A stretch of 64,000 bases of DNA from Symsagittifera roscoffensis (Eukaryota > Xenacoelomorpha > Acoela > Convolutidae), in contig NC_087066.1 of the NCBI RefSeq assembly GCF_963678635.1, positions 66,785,477 to 66,849,476 of the forward strand. The letters are read 5' to 3'. Both the position numbers and the translations under genes were made by a program. The notes below the pieces were generated by a model, which searched no databases, was not told the origin of the DNA, and was given only the letters and a program-made list of their open reading frames with translations. This document shows, piece after piece, positions 33,325-45,724 of the stretch (positions are counted from its first letter, which is position 1; each line of letters begins with the position of its first letter).

Positions 33325-35790
33325 GGCGGTGGCTTTCAAGAAGACGGTGTTCGACTGGGAGGTCCAGCTGCTCAAGGTGTTGGCTTTCAAGAAGACGGTA
33401 TTCGACTCGGAGGTCCAGCTGCTCCAGTAGGCGGTGCTGGACGAGTAGGGGTTGGCTTTCAAGAAAACAGTGTTCGACTGGGAGGCCCAGCTGCTCTAGT
33501 AGGCGGTGCTGGACGAGGAGGCATTGGCTTTCAAGAAGACAGTGTGCGACTGGGAGGCCCAGCTGCTCCAGAGTGCGGTGCTAGACAAAAGGCAGTGGCT
33601 TTCAAAAAGACGGTGTTCGACTGTGAGACCCAGCTGCTCCAGAGGGCGGTACCAGACGAAAGGCGGTGGCTTTCAAGAAGACGGGGTTCGACTGGGAGGT
33701 CCAGCTGCTCCAGAAGGTAGTGCTGGACGAGGAGGCGGTAGATTTCAAGATACCGGTGTTCGACTGGGACTCCCAGCTGCTCCAGAAGGCGATACTGGAC
33801 GAGAAGGCGGTGGCTTTCAAGAAGACGTTGTTCGACTGGGAGGTCCAGCTGCTCCAGTAGGCGGTGCTGAACGCGGAGGCGTTGGCTTTCAAGAAGACAG
33901 TGTTCGACTGGGAGGCCCAGCTGCTCCAGAAGGCGGTGCTGGACGAGGAGGCGGTGGCTTTCAAGAAGACGGTGTTCGACTGGGAGGCCGAGTTGCTCAA
34001 GTACGCGGTGCTGGACGAGGAGGTGTTGGTTTTCAAGAAGACGGTGTTCGACAGGGAGGGCCAGCTGCTCTAGTAGGCGGTGCTGGACGAGGAGGCGTTG
34101 GCTTTCAAGAAGACAGTTTTCGACTGGGAGGCCCAGCTGCTCCAGAAGGCGGTGCTGGACGAGGAGGCGGTGGCTTTCAAGAAGAAGTTGTTCGACTGGG
34201 AGGCCCAGCTGCTCCAGAGGGCGGTGCTGGACGAGCAGGCAGTGGCTTGCAAGAAGACAGTGTTCGACTGGGAGGCCCAGCTGCTCCAGAGGGCAGTGAT
34301 AGACGAAAAAGTGGTGGCTTTCAAGAAGACGGTGTTCGACTGGGAGGCCCAGCTGCTCCAGAAGGTAGTGCTGGACGAGGAGGCGGTGGATTTCAAGATA
34401 ACGGTGTTCGACTGGGACTCCCAGCTGCTCCAGAAGGCGATGCTGGACGAGGAGGCGGTGGGTTTCAAGAAGACGGTGTTCGACTGGGAAGTCCACCTGC
34501 TCGAGTAGGCGGTGCTGGACGCGGAGGCGTTGGCTTTCAAGAAGACAGTGTTCGACTGGGAGGCCCAGCTGCTCCAGAAGGCGGTGCTAGACGAGGAGGC
34601 GGTGACTTTCAAGAAGACGGTGTTCGACTGGGAGGCCCAGCTGCTCGAGCGGGCGGAGCTAGACGAAAAAGCGGTTGTTTTCAAGAAGACGTTATTAGAC
34701 TGGGAGGCCGAGTTGCTCAAGTAGGCGGTGCTGGACGAGGAGGTGTTGGCGTTCAAGAAGACGGTGTTCGACTGGGAGGACCAGCTGCTCCAGTAGGCGA
34801 TGATGGACGAGGAGGCGGTGGCTTTCAAGGAGACGATGTTCGACTGGGAGGCCCAGCTGCTCCAGAAGGTAGTGCTGGACGAGGAGGCGGTGGATTTCAA
34901 GATAACGGTGTTCGACTGGGACTCCCAGCTAATCCAGAAGGCGATGCTGGACGAGGAGGCGGTGGGTTTCAAGAAGACGGTGTTCGACTGGGAGGTCCAG
35001 CTGCTCCAGTAGGCGGTGCTGGACGCGGAGGCGTTGGTTTTCATGAAGACAGTGTTCGACTGGGAGGCCCAGCTGCTCCAGAAGGCGGTGCTGGACGAGG
35101 AGGCGGTGACTTTCAAGAAGACGGTGTTCGACAGGGAGGCCCTGCTGCTCAAGAGGGCGGAGCTACACGAAAAAGCGGTTGTTTTCAAGAAGACGTTATT
35201 AGACTGGGAGGCCGAGTTGCTCAATTAGGCGGTGCTGGACGAGGAGGTGTTGGCTTTCAAGAAGACGGTGTTCGACTGAGAGGTCCAGCTGATCCAGTAG
35301 GCGATGCTGGTCGAGGAGGCGGTGGCTTTCAAGAAGACGGTGTTCGACTGGGAGGTCCAGCTGCTCAAGGTGTTGGCTTTCAAGAAGACGGTATTCGACT
35401 CGGAGGTCCAGCTGCTCCAGTAGGCGGTGCTGGACGAGTAGGGGTTGGCTTTCAAGAAGACAGTGTTCGACTGGGAGGCCCAGCTGCTCTAGTAGGCGGT
35501 GCTGGACGAGGAGGCATTGGCTTTCAAGAAGACAGTGTTCGACTGGGAGGCCCAGCTGCTCCAGAGTGCGGTGCTAGACAAAAAGATAGTGGCTTTCAAA
35601 AAGACGGTGTTCGACTGTGAGACCCAGCTGCTCCAGAGGGCGGTACCAGATGAAAGGCGGTGGCTTTCAAGAAGACGGGGTTCGACTGGGAGGTCCAGCT
35701 GCTCCATAAGGTAGTGCTGGACGAGGAGGCGGTAGATTTCAAGATACCGGTGTTCGACTGGGACTCCCAGCTGCTCCAGAAGGCGATGCT
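33325..35790. repeat. 2.5-kb segmental duplication within the satellite, left copy
   Basis: It matches 40264-42729 at a constant offset of 6939 bp across its length, with scattered substitutions. Diagnostic variants shared by both copies include GCTAGACAAAAGGCAGTGG, GATACCGGTGTTCG, CTGCTCAAGGTGTTGG and CGGGGTTCGACTGG. Confidence 0.88.
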
Positions 35791-36283
35791 GGACGAGGAG
35801 GCGGTGGGTTTCAAGAAGACAGTGTTCGACTGGGAGGCCCAGCTGCTCCAGATGGCAGTGATAGACGAAAAAGTGCTGGCTTTCAAGAAGACGGTGTTCG
35901 ACTGGGAGGCCCAGCTGCTCCAGAAGGTAGTGCTGGACGAGGAGGCGGTGGATTTCAAGATAACGGTGTTCGACTGGGACTCCCAGCTGCTCCAGAAGGC
36001 GATGCTGGACGAGGAGGCGGTGGGTTTGAAGAAGACGGTGTTCGACTGGGAAGTCCACCTGCTCCAGTAGGCGGTGCTGGACGCGGAGGCGTTGGCTTTC
36101 AAGAAGACAGTGTTCGACTGGGAGGCCCAGCTGCTCCAGAAGGCGGTGCTGGACGAGGAGGCGGTGGGTTTCAAGAAGACGGTGTTCGACTGGGAAGTCC
36201 ACCTGCTCCAGTAGGCGGTGCTGGACGCGGAGGCGGTGACTTTCAAGAAGACGGTGTTCGACTGGGAGGCCCAGCTGCTCGAG

Positions 36284-37684
36284 CGGGCGGAGCTAGACGA
36301 AAAAGCGGTTGTTTTCAAGAAGACGTTATTAGACTGGGAGGCCGAGTTGCTCAAGTAGGCGGTGCTGGACGAGGAGGTGTTGGCTTTCAAGAAGACGGTG
36401 TTCGACTGGGAGGCCCAGCTGCTCCCGAAGGCGGTGCTGGACGAGGAGGCGGTGGCTTTCAAGAAAACGGTGTTCGACTGGGAGGCCCAGCTGCTCGAGA
36501 GGGCGGTGGCTTTCAAGAAGACATTGTTCGACTGGGAGGCCCAGCTGCTCCAGAGGGCAGTGATAGACGAAAAAGCGGTGGCTTTCAAGAAGACGGTGTT
36601 CGACTGGGAGGCCCAGCTGCTCCAGAAGGTAGTGCTGGACGAGGAGCGGTGCATTTCAAGATAACGGTGTTCGACTGGGACTCCCAGCTGCTCCAGAAGG
36701 CGATGCTGGACGAGGAGGCGGTGGGTTTGAAGAAGACGGTGTTCGACTGGGAGGTCCAGCTGCTCCAGTAGGCGGTGATGGACGCGGAGGCGTTGGCTTT
36801 CAAGAAGACAGTGTTCGACTGGGAAGCCCAGCTGCTCCAGAAGGCGGTGCTGGACGAGGAGGCGGTGACTTTCAAGAAGACGGTGTTCGACTGGGAGGCC
36901 CAGCTGCTCAAGAGGGCGGAGCTAGACGAAAAAGCGGTTGTTTTCAAGAAGACGTTATTAGACTGGGAGGCCAAGTTGCTCAATTAGGCGGTGCTGGACG
37001 AGGAGGTGTTGGCTTTCAAGAAGACGGTGTTCGACTGAGAGGTCCAGCTGCTCCAGTAGGCGATGCTGGACGAGGAGGCGGCGGCTTTTAAGAAGACGGT
37101 GTTCGACTGGGAGGTCCAGCTGCTCCCGAAGGCGGTGCTGGACGAGGAGGCGGTGGCTTTCAAGAAAACGGTGTTCGACTGGGAGGCCCAGCTGCTCGAG
37201 AGGGCGGTGGCTTTCAAGAAGACATTGTTCGACTGGGAGGCCCAGCTGCTCCAGAGGGCAGTGATAGACGAAAAAGCGGTGGCTTTCAAGAAGACGGTGT
37301 TCGACTGGGAGGCCCAGCTGCTCCAGAAGGTAGTGCTGGACGAGGAGCGGTGCATTTCAAGATAACGGTGTTCGACTGGGACTCCCAGCTGCTCCAGAAG
37401 GCGATGCTGGACGAGGAGGCGGTGGGTTTGAAGAAGACGGTGTTCGACTGGGAGGTCCAGCTGCTCCAGTAGGCGGTGATGGACGGGGAGGCGTTGGCTT
37501 TCAAGAAGACAGTGTTCGACTGGGAAGCCCAGCTGCTCCAGAAGGCGGTGCTGGACGAGGAGGCGGTGACTTTCAAGAAGACGGTGTTCGACTGGGAGGC
37601 CCAGCTGCTCAAGAGGGCGGAGCTAGACGAAAAAGCGGTTGTTTTCAAGAAGACTTTATTAGACTGGGAGGCCAAGTTGCTCAA
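36284..37684. repeat. 701-bp direct repeat, two copies
   Basis: 36284-36983 and 36984-37684 share the 1-bp-deleted marker GAGGAGCGGTGCATTTC (about 36650 and 37351) and a GCCAAGTTGCTCAATTAG end. The offset of 701 is nine full units plus a 53-bp unit set. Confidence 0.8.
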
Positions 37685-38254
37685 TTAGGCGGTGCTGGAC
37701 GAGGAGGTGTTGGCTTTCAAGAAGACGGTGTTCGACTGAGAGGTCCAGCTGCTCCAGTAGGCGATGCTGGACGAGGAGGCGGCGGCTTTTAAGAAGACGG
37801 TGTTCGACTGGGAGGTCCAGCTGCTCCAGTAGGCGGTGCGGGACGCGGAGGCGTTGGCTTTCCAGAAGACAGTGTTCGACTGGGAGGCCCAGCTGCTCCC
37901 GAAGGCGGTGCTGGACGAGGAGGCGGTGGCTTTCAAGAAAACGGTGTTCGACTGGGAGGCCCAGCTGCTCGAGAGGGCGGTGGCTTTCAAGAAGACATTG
38001 TTCGACTGGGAGGCCCAGCTGCTCCATTCCAGAGGGCAGTGATAGACGAAAAAGCGGTGGCTTTCAAGAAGACGGTGTTCGACTGGGAGGCCCAGCTGCT
38101 CCAGAAGGTAGTGCTGGACGAGGAGGCGGTGGATTTCAAGATAACGGTGTTCGACTGGGACTCCCAGCTGCTCCAGAAGGCGATGCTGGACGAGGAGGCG
38201 GTGGGTTTCAAGAAGACGGTGTTCGACTGGGAGGTCCAGCTGCTCCAGTAGGCG

Positions 38255-40516
38255 GTGCTGGACGCGGAGGCGTTGGCTTTCAAGAAGACAGTGTTCGACT
38301 GGGAGGCCCAGCTGCTCCAGATGGAAGTGATAGACGAAAAAGTGGTGGCTTTCAAGAAGACGGTGTTCGACTGGGAGGCCCAGCTGCTCCAGAAGGTAGT
38401 GCTGGACGAGGAGGCGGTGGATTTCAAGATAACGGTGTTCGACTGGGACTCCCAGCTGCTCCAGAAGGCGATGCTGGACGAGGAGGCGGTGGGTTTCAAG
38501 AAGACGGTGTTCGACTGGGAAGTCCACCTGCTCCAGTAGGCGGTGCTGGACGCGGAGGCGTTGGCTTTCAAGAAGACAGTGTTCGACTGGGAGGCCCAGC
38601 TGCTCCAGAAGGCGGTGCTGGACGAGGAGGCGGTGACTTTCAAGAAGACGGTGTTCGACTGGGAGGCCCAGCTGCTCGAGCGGGCGGAGCTAGACGAAAA
38701 AGCGGTTGTTTTCAAGAAGACGTTATTAGACTGGGAGGCCGAGTTGCTCAAGTAGGCGGTGCTGGACGAGGAGGTGTTGGCTTTCAAGAAGACGGTGTTC
38801 GACTGGGAGGACCAGCTGCTCCAGTAGGCGATGATGGACGAGGAGGCGGTGGCTTTCAAGGAGACGGTGTTCGACTGGGAGGCCCAGCTGCTCCAGAAGG
38901 TAGTGCTGGACGAGGAGGCGGTGGATTTCAAGATAACGGTGTTCGACTGGGACTCCCAGCTGCTCCAGAAGGCGATGCTGGACGAGGAGGCGGTGGGTTT
39001 CAAGAAGACGGTGTTCGACTGGGAGGTCCAGCTGCTCCAGTAGGCGGTGCTGGACGCGGAGGCGTTGGCTTTCATGAAGACAGTGTTCGACTGGGAGGCC
39101 CAGCTGCTCCAGAAGGCGGTGCTGGACGAGGAGGCGGTGACTTTCAAGAAGACGGTGTTCGACTGGGAGGTCCAGCTGCTCAAGGTGTTGGCTTTCAAGA
39201 AGACGGTATTCGACTCGGAGGTCCAGCTGCTCCAGTAGGCGGTGCTGGACGAGTAGGGGTTGGCTTTCAAGATAACGGTGTTCGACTGGGACTCCCAGCT
39301 GCTCCAGAAGGCGATGCTGGACGAGGAGGCGGTGGGTTTCAAGAAGACGGTGTTCGACTGGGAGGTCCAGCTGCTCCAGTAGGCGGTGCTGGACGCGGAG
39401 GCGTTGGCTTTCAAGAAGACAGTGTTCGACTGGGAGGCCCAGCTGCTCCAGATGGAAGTGATAGACGAAAAAGTGGTGGCTTTCAAGAAGACGGTGTTCG
39501 ACTGGGAGGCCCAGCTGCTCCAGAAGGTAGTGCTGGACGAGGAGGCGGTGGATTTCAAGATAACGGTGTTCGACTGGGACTCCCAGCTGCTCCAGAAGGC
39601 GATGCTGGACGAGGAGGCGGTGGGTTTCAAGAAGACGGTGTTCGACTGGGAAGTCCACCTGCTCCAGTAGGCGGTGCTGGACGCGGAGGCGTTGGCTTTC
39701 AAGAAGACAGTGTTCGACTGGGAGGCCCAGCTGCTCCAGAAGGCGGTGCTGGACGAGGAGGCGGTGACTTTCAAGAAGACGGTGTTCGACTGGGAGGCCC
39801 AGCTGCTCGAGCGGGCGGAGCTAGACGAAAAAGCGGTTGTTTTCAAGAAGACGTTATTAGACTGGGAGGCCGAGTTGCTCAAGTAGGCGGTGCTGGACGA
39901 GGAGGTGTTGGCTTTCAAGAAGACGGTGTTCGACTGGGAGGACCAGCTGCTCCAGTAGGCGATGATGGACGAGGAGGCGGTGGCTTTCAAGGAGACGGTG
40001 TTCGACTGGGAGGCCCAGCTGCTCCAGAAGGTAGTGCTGGACGAGGAGGCGGTGGATTTCAAGATAACGGTGTTCGACTGGGACTCCCAGCTGCTCCAGA
40101 AGGCGATGCTGGACGAGGAGGCGGTGGGTTTCAAGAAGACGGTGTTCGACTGGGAGGTCCAGCTGCTCCAGTAGGCGGTGCTGGACGCGGAGGCGTTGGC
40201 TTTCATGAAGACAGTGTTCGACTGGGAGGCCCAGCTGCTCCAGAAGGCGGTGCTGGACGAGGAGGCGGTGACTTTCAAGAAGACGGTGTTCGACTGGGAG
40301 GTCCAGCTGCTCAAGGTGTTGGCTTTCAAGAAGACGGTATTCGACTCGGAGGTCCAGCTGCTCCAGTAGGCGGTGCTGGACGAGTAGGGGTTGGCTTTCA
40401 AGAAGACAGTGTTCGACTGGGAGGCCCAGCTGCTCTAGTAGGCGGTGCTGGACGAGGAGGCATTGGCTTTCAAGAAGACAGTGTTCAACTGGGAGGCCCA
40501 GCTGCTCTAGAGTGCG
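38255..40516. repeat. 1131-bp higher-order repeat, two copies
   Basis: 38255-39385 and 39386-40516 are direct copies. Every marker tested (AGATGGAAGTGATAGACG, GAGGACCAGCTGCTCC, TTTCATGAAGACAGTG, ACGGTATTCGACTCGG) repeats at exactly 1131 bp. The copies look nearly identical, so this is one of the youngest events in the array. Confidence 0.9.
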
Positions 40517-42729
40517 GTGCTAGACAAAAGGCAGTGGCTTTCAAAAAGACGGTGTTCGACTGTGAGACCCAGCTGCTCCAGAGGGCGGTACCAGACGAAA
40601 GGCGGTGGCTTTCAAGAAGACGGGGTTCGACTGGGAGGTCCAGCTGCTCCAGAAGGTAGTGCTGGACGAGGAGGCGGTAGATTTCAAGATACCGGTGTTC
40701 GACTGGGATTCCCAGCTGCTCCAGAAGGCGATGCTGGACGAGAAGGCGGTGGCTTTCAAGAAGACGTTGTTCGACTGGGAGGTCCAGCTGCTCCAGTAGG
40801 CGGTGCTGAACGCGGAGGCGTTGGCTTTCAAGAAGACAGTGTTCGACTGGGAGGCCCAGCTGCTCCAGAAGGCGGTGCTGGACGAGGAGGCGGTGGCTTT
40901 CAACAAGACGGTGTTCGACTGGGAGGCCGAGTTGCTCAAGTAGGCGGTGCTGGACGAGGAGGTGTTGGTTTTCAAGAAGACGGTGTTCGACAGGGAGGGC
41001 CAGCTGCTCTAGTAGGCGGTGCTGGACGAGGAGGCGTTGGCTTTCAAGAAGACAGTTTTCGACTGGGAGGCCCAGCTGCTCCAGAAGGCGGTGCTGGACG
41101 AGGAGGCGGTGGCTTTCAGGAAGAAGTTGTTCGACTGGGAGGCCCAGCTGCTCCAGAGGGCGGTGCTGGACGAGCAGGCAGTGGCTTGCAAGAAGACAGT
41201 GTTCGACTGGGAGGCCCAGCTGCTCCAGAGGGCAGTGATAGACGAAAAAGTGGTGGCTTTCAAGAAGACGGTGTTCGACTGGGAGGCCCAGCTGCTCCAG
41301 AAGGTAGTGCTGGACGAGAAGGCGGTGGATTTCAAGATAACGGTGTTCGACTGGGACTCCCAGCTGCTCCAGAAGGCGATGCTGGACGAGGAGGCGGTGG
41401 GTTTCAAGAAGACGGTGTTCGACTGGGAAGTCCACCTGCTCGAGTAGGCGGTGCTGGACGCGGAGGCGTTGGCTTTCAAGAAGACAGTGTTAGACTGGGA
41501 GGCCCAGCTGCTCCAGAAGGCGGTGCTAGACGAGGAGGCGGTGACTTTCAAGAAGACGGTGTTCGACTGGGAGGCCCAGCTGCTCGAGCGGGCGGAGCTA
41601 GACGAAAAAGCGGTTGTTTTCAAGAAGACGTTATTAGACTGGGAGGCCGAGTTGCTCAAGTAGGCGGTGCTGGACGAGGAGGTGTTGGCTTTCAAGAAGA
41701 CGGTGTTCGACTGGGAGGACCAGCTGCTCCAGTAGGCGATGATGGACGAGGAGTCGGTGGCTTTCAAGGAGACGGTGTTCGACTGGGAGGCCCAGCTGCT
41801 CCAGAAGGTAGTGCTGGACGAGGAGGCGGTGGATTTCAAGATAACGGTGTTCGACTGGGACTCCCAGCTAATCCAGAAGGCGATGCTGGACGAGGAGGCG
41901 GTGGGTTTCAAGAAGACGGTGTTCGACTGGGAGGTCCAGCTGCTCCAGTAGGCGGTGCTGGACGCGGAGGCGTTGGTTTTCATGAAGACAGTGTTCGACT
42001 GGGAGGCCCAGCTGCTCCAGAAGGCGGTGCTGGACGAGGAGGCGGTGACTTTCAAGAAGACGGTGTTCGACAGGGAGGCCCTGCTGCTCAAGAGGGCGGA
42101 GCTACACGAAAAAGCGGTTGTTTTCAAGCAGACGTTATTAGACTGGGAGGCCGAGTTGCTCAATTAGTCGGTGCTGGACGAGGAGGTGTTGGCTTTCAAG
42201 AAGACGGTGTTCGACTGAGAGGTCCAGCTGCTCCAGTAGGCGATGCTGGTCGAGGAGGCGGTGGCTTTCAAGAAGACGGTGTTCGACTGGGAGGTCCAGC
42301 TGCTCAAGGTGTTGGCTTTCAAAAAGACGTTTTTAGACTGGGAGCGCCAGTTGCTCAAGTAGGCGGTGCTGGACGAGTAGGGGTTGGCTTTCAAGAAGAC
42401 AGTGTTCGACTGGGAGGCCCAGCTGCTCTAGTGGGCGGTGCTGGACGAGGAGGCATTGGCTTTCAAGAAGACAGTGTTCGACTGGGAGGCCCAGCTGCTC
42501 CAGAGTGCGGTGCTAGACAAAAAGATAGTGGCTTTCAAAAAGACGGTGTTCGACTGTGATACCCAGCTGCTCCAGAGGGCGGTACCAGATGAAAGGCGGT
42601 GGCTTTCAAGAAGACGGGGTTCGACTGGGAGGTCCAGCTGCTCCAGAAGGTAGTGCTGGACGAGGAGGCGGTAGATTTCAAGATACCGGAGTTCGACTGG
42701 GACTCCCAGCTGCTCCAGAAGACGATGCT
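40264..42729. repeat. 2.5-kb segmental duplication within the satellite, right copy
   Basis: This is the partner of 33325-35790. It is mostly collinear, but at about 42315-42360 it carries a patch (AAAAAGACGTTTTTAGACTG followed by a GAGCGCCAG end) in place of the GGTATTCGACTCGG seen at the matching position in the left copy. That patch looks like a replacement from another unit type. Confidence 0.88.
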
Positions 42730-43551
42730 GGACGAGAAGGCGGTGGCTTTCAAGAAGACGTTGTTCGACTGGGAGGTCCAGCTGCTCCAGTAGGCGGTGC
42801 TGAACGCGGAGGCGTTGGCTTTCAAGAAGACAGTGTTCGAATGGGAGGCCCAGCTGCTCCAGAAGGCGGTGCTGGACGAGGAGGCGGTGGCTTTCAAGAA
42901 GACGGTGTTCGACTGGGAGGCCGAGTTGCTCAAGTAGGCGGTGCTGGACGAGGAGGTGTTGGCTTTCAAGAAGACGGTGTTCGACAGGGAGGGCCAGCTG
43001 CTCTAGTAGGCGGTGCTGGACGAGGAGGCGTTGGCTTTCAAGAAGACAGTTTTCGACTGGGAGGCCCAGCTGCTCCAGCAGGCGGTGCTGGACGAGGAGG
43101 CGGTGGCTTTCAAGAAGACGGTGTTCGACTGGGAGGCCCAGCTGCTCGAGAGGGCGGAGCTAGACGAAAAAGCGGTTGTTTTAAAGAAGACGTTATTAGA
43201 CTGGGAGGCCGAGTTGCTCAAGTAGGCGGTGCTGAACGAGGAGGCGTTGGCTTTCAAGACGACAGTTTTCGACTGGGAGTCCCAGTTGCTCCAGAGGGCG
43301 GTACGAGACGAAAGGCGGTGGCTTTCAAGAACAGGTTGTTCGACTGGGAGGCCCAGCTACTCCAGAAAGCGGTGCTGGAGGGGAGGCGGTGGCTTTCAAG
43401 AAGACGGTGTTCGACTGGGAGGCCCCAGCTGCTCCAGAGGGCGGTGCTGGACGAGAAGGCGGTGGCTTTCAAGAAGACGCTGTTCGACTGGGAGGCCTAG
43501 CTGCTCCAGAAGGCGTTGCTTGACTAGGAGGCGGTGGTTTTCAAGAAGAAG

Positions 43552-44930
43552 GTGTTCGACTGGGAGGCCCAGCTGCTCCAGAGGCCGGTGCTAGACGGAA
43601 AGGCGAAGGCTTTCAAGAAGATGGTGTTCGACTGGGAGGACCAGCTGCTCCAGAGTGCGGTGCTAGACGAAAAAGCGGTGGCTTTCAAAAAGACGGTGTT
43701 CGACTGGGCGGCCCAGCTGTTCCAGGAGGCGGTGCTGAACGAGGAGGCGGTGGCTTTCAAGAAGACGGTGTTCGACTGGGAGGCCCAGCTGCTCGAGAGG
43801 GGGGAGCCTAGACGAAAAAGCCGTGGCTTTCAAGAAGACATTATTAGACTGGGAGGCCCAATTGCTCAAGTAGACGGTGCTGGACGAGGAGGTGTTGGCT
43901 TTCAAGAAGACGGTGTTCGACTGGGAGGTCCAGCTGCTCCAGTAGGCGGTGCTGGACGAGGAGGCGTTGGCTTTCAAGAAGACAGTGTTCGACTGGGATG
44001 CCCAGCTGCTCCAGAAGGCGGCGCTGGACGAGGAGGCGGTGGCTTTCAAGAAGACGGTGTTCGACTGGGACGCCCAGCTGCTCGAGAGGGCGGATCTAGA
44101 CGAAAAAGCGGTGGCTTTCAAAAAGACGTTTTTAGACTGGGAGCCCCAGTTGCTCAAGTAGGCGGTGCTGGACGAGGAGGTGTTGGCTTTCAAGAAGACG
44201 GTGTTCGACTGGGATGCCCAGCTGCTCCAGAAGGCGGCGCTGGACGAGGAGGCGGTGGCTTTCAAGAAGACGGTGTTCGACTGGGAGGCCCAGCTGCTCC
44301 AGAGGCCGGTGCTAGACGGAAAGGCGAAGGCTTTCAAGAAGATGGTGTTCGACTGGGAGGACCAGCTGCTCCAGAGTGCGGTGCTAGACGAAAAAGCGGT
44401 GGCTTTCAAAAAGACGGTGTTCGACTGGGCGGCCCAGCTGTTCCAGGAGGCGGTGCTGAACGAGGAGGCGGTGGCTTTCAAGAAGACGGTGTTCGACTGG
44501 GAGGCCCAGCTGCTCGAGAGGGGGGAGCCTAGACGAAAAAGCCGTGGCTTTCAAGAAGACATTATTAGACTGGGAGGCCCAATTGCTCAAGTAGACGGTG
44601 CTGGACGAGGAGGTGTTGGCTTTCAAGAAGACGGTGTTCGACTGGGAGGTCCAGCTGCTCCAGTAGGCGGTGCTGGACGAGGAGGCGTTGGCTTTCAAGA
44701 AGACAGTGTTCGACTGGGATGCCCAGCTGCTCCAGAAGGCGGCGCTGGACGAGGAGGCGGTGGCTTTCAAGAAGACGGTGTTCGACTGGGAGGCCCAGCT
44801 GCTCGAGAGGGCGGAGCTAGACGAAAAAGCGGTGGCTTTCAAAAAGACGTTTTTAGACTGGGAGCCCCAGTTGCTCAAGTAGGCGGTGCTGGACGAGGAG
44901 GTGTTGGCTTTCAAGAAGACGGTGTTCGAC
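43552..44930. repeat. 721-bp tandem duplication, two copies
   Basis: 43552-44272 recurs at 44273-about 44930. Shared rare markers are CCAGAGGCCGGTGCTAGACG, GGGCGGCCCAGCTGTTCC and the +1 variant GAGAGGGGGGAGCCTAG, which makes the period ten units plus one base. Confidence 0.88.
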
Positions 44931-45524
44931 TGGGAGGTGCAGCTGCTCCAGTAGGCTGTGCTGTACGAGGAGGTGTTGGCTTTCAAGAAGACAGTGTTCG
45001 ACTGGGAGGCCCAGCTGCTCCAGAGTGCGGTGCTAGACGAAAAAGCAGTGGCTTTCAAAAAGACGGTTTTCGACTGTGAGACCCAGCTGCTCCAGAGGGC
45101 GGTACGAGACGAAAGGCGGTGGCTTTCATGAAGACGGTGTTCGAATGGGAGGCCCAGCTACTCCAGAAAGCGGTGCTGGAGATAGGCGGTGGCTTTCAAG
45201 AAGACGGTGTTCGACTGGGAGGCCCAGCTGCTCCAGAGGGCGGTGCTGGACGAGAAGGCGGTGGCTTTCAAGAAGTCGCTGTTCGACTGGGAGGCCTAGC
45301 TGCTCCAGAAGGCGTTGCTTGACGAGGAAGCGGTGGTTTTCAAGAAGAAGGTGTTCGACTGGGAGGCCAGGCTGCTCCAGAAGGCGGTGCTGAACGAGGA
45401 GGCGGTGGCTTTCAAAAAGACGGTGTTCGACTGGGAGGCCCAGCATCTCGAGAGGGCGGAGCTAGACGAAAAAACGGTGGCTTTCAAGAAGACGTTATTA
45501 GACTGGGAGGACAAGTTGCTCAAG

Positions 45525-45724
45525 NNNNNNNNNNNNNNNNNNNNNNNNNNNNNNNNNNNNNNNNNNNNNNNNNNNNNNNNNNNNNNNNNNNNNNNNNNNN
45601 NNNNNNNNNNNNNNNNNNNNNNNNNNNNNNNNNNNNNNNNNNNNNNNNNNNNNNNNNNNNNNNNNNNNNNNNNNNNNNNNNNNNNNNNNNNNNNNNNNNN
45701 NNNNNNNNNNNNNNNNNNNNNNNN
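45525..45724. other. Assembly gap (200 N)
   Basis: Exactly 200 N bases inside the satellite. A round number suggests a placeholder for a gap of unknown length. The units on either side belong to different subfamilies. Confidence 0.99.

Larger units (their letters stand above)
10893..45524. repeat. 72-bp satellite array, subfamily A (left of gap)
   Basis: This is head-to-tail repetition of a 72-bp unit carrying the landmarks GGAGGCGGTGG, TTTCAAGAAGACGG, TGTTCGACTGGGAGG and CAGCTGCTCCAG. For example, ACGGTGTTCGACTGGGA recurs at 10989 and 11061. My hand count of a consensus unit gives 64% GC and about 1.9 times more G than C on the plus strand. Variants include LLQ/LLE/LLK/LLN-type unit ends, a 54-bp unit lacking six codons, and units with TAG or TAA. 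The unit is 24 codons, so five of six frames lack stops in the consensus. Plus-frame translation carries VLDEEAVAFKKTVFDWEAQ; minus-frame translation carries WSSWASQSNTVFLKATA. Unit differences are amino-acid changing in every frame I compared, which argues against coding. Confidence 0.96.

Noticed and set aside
33506-35620. 704-codon Gly/Arg-rich plus-strand ORF (GRGGGGFQEDGVRLGG repeats)
   Set aside because: It is another stop-free frame of the same satellite unit, and a similar ORF appears in the duplicated block at 40517-42559. No unique domain or start context.
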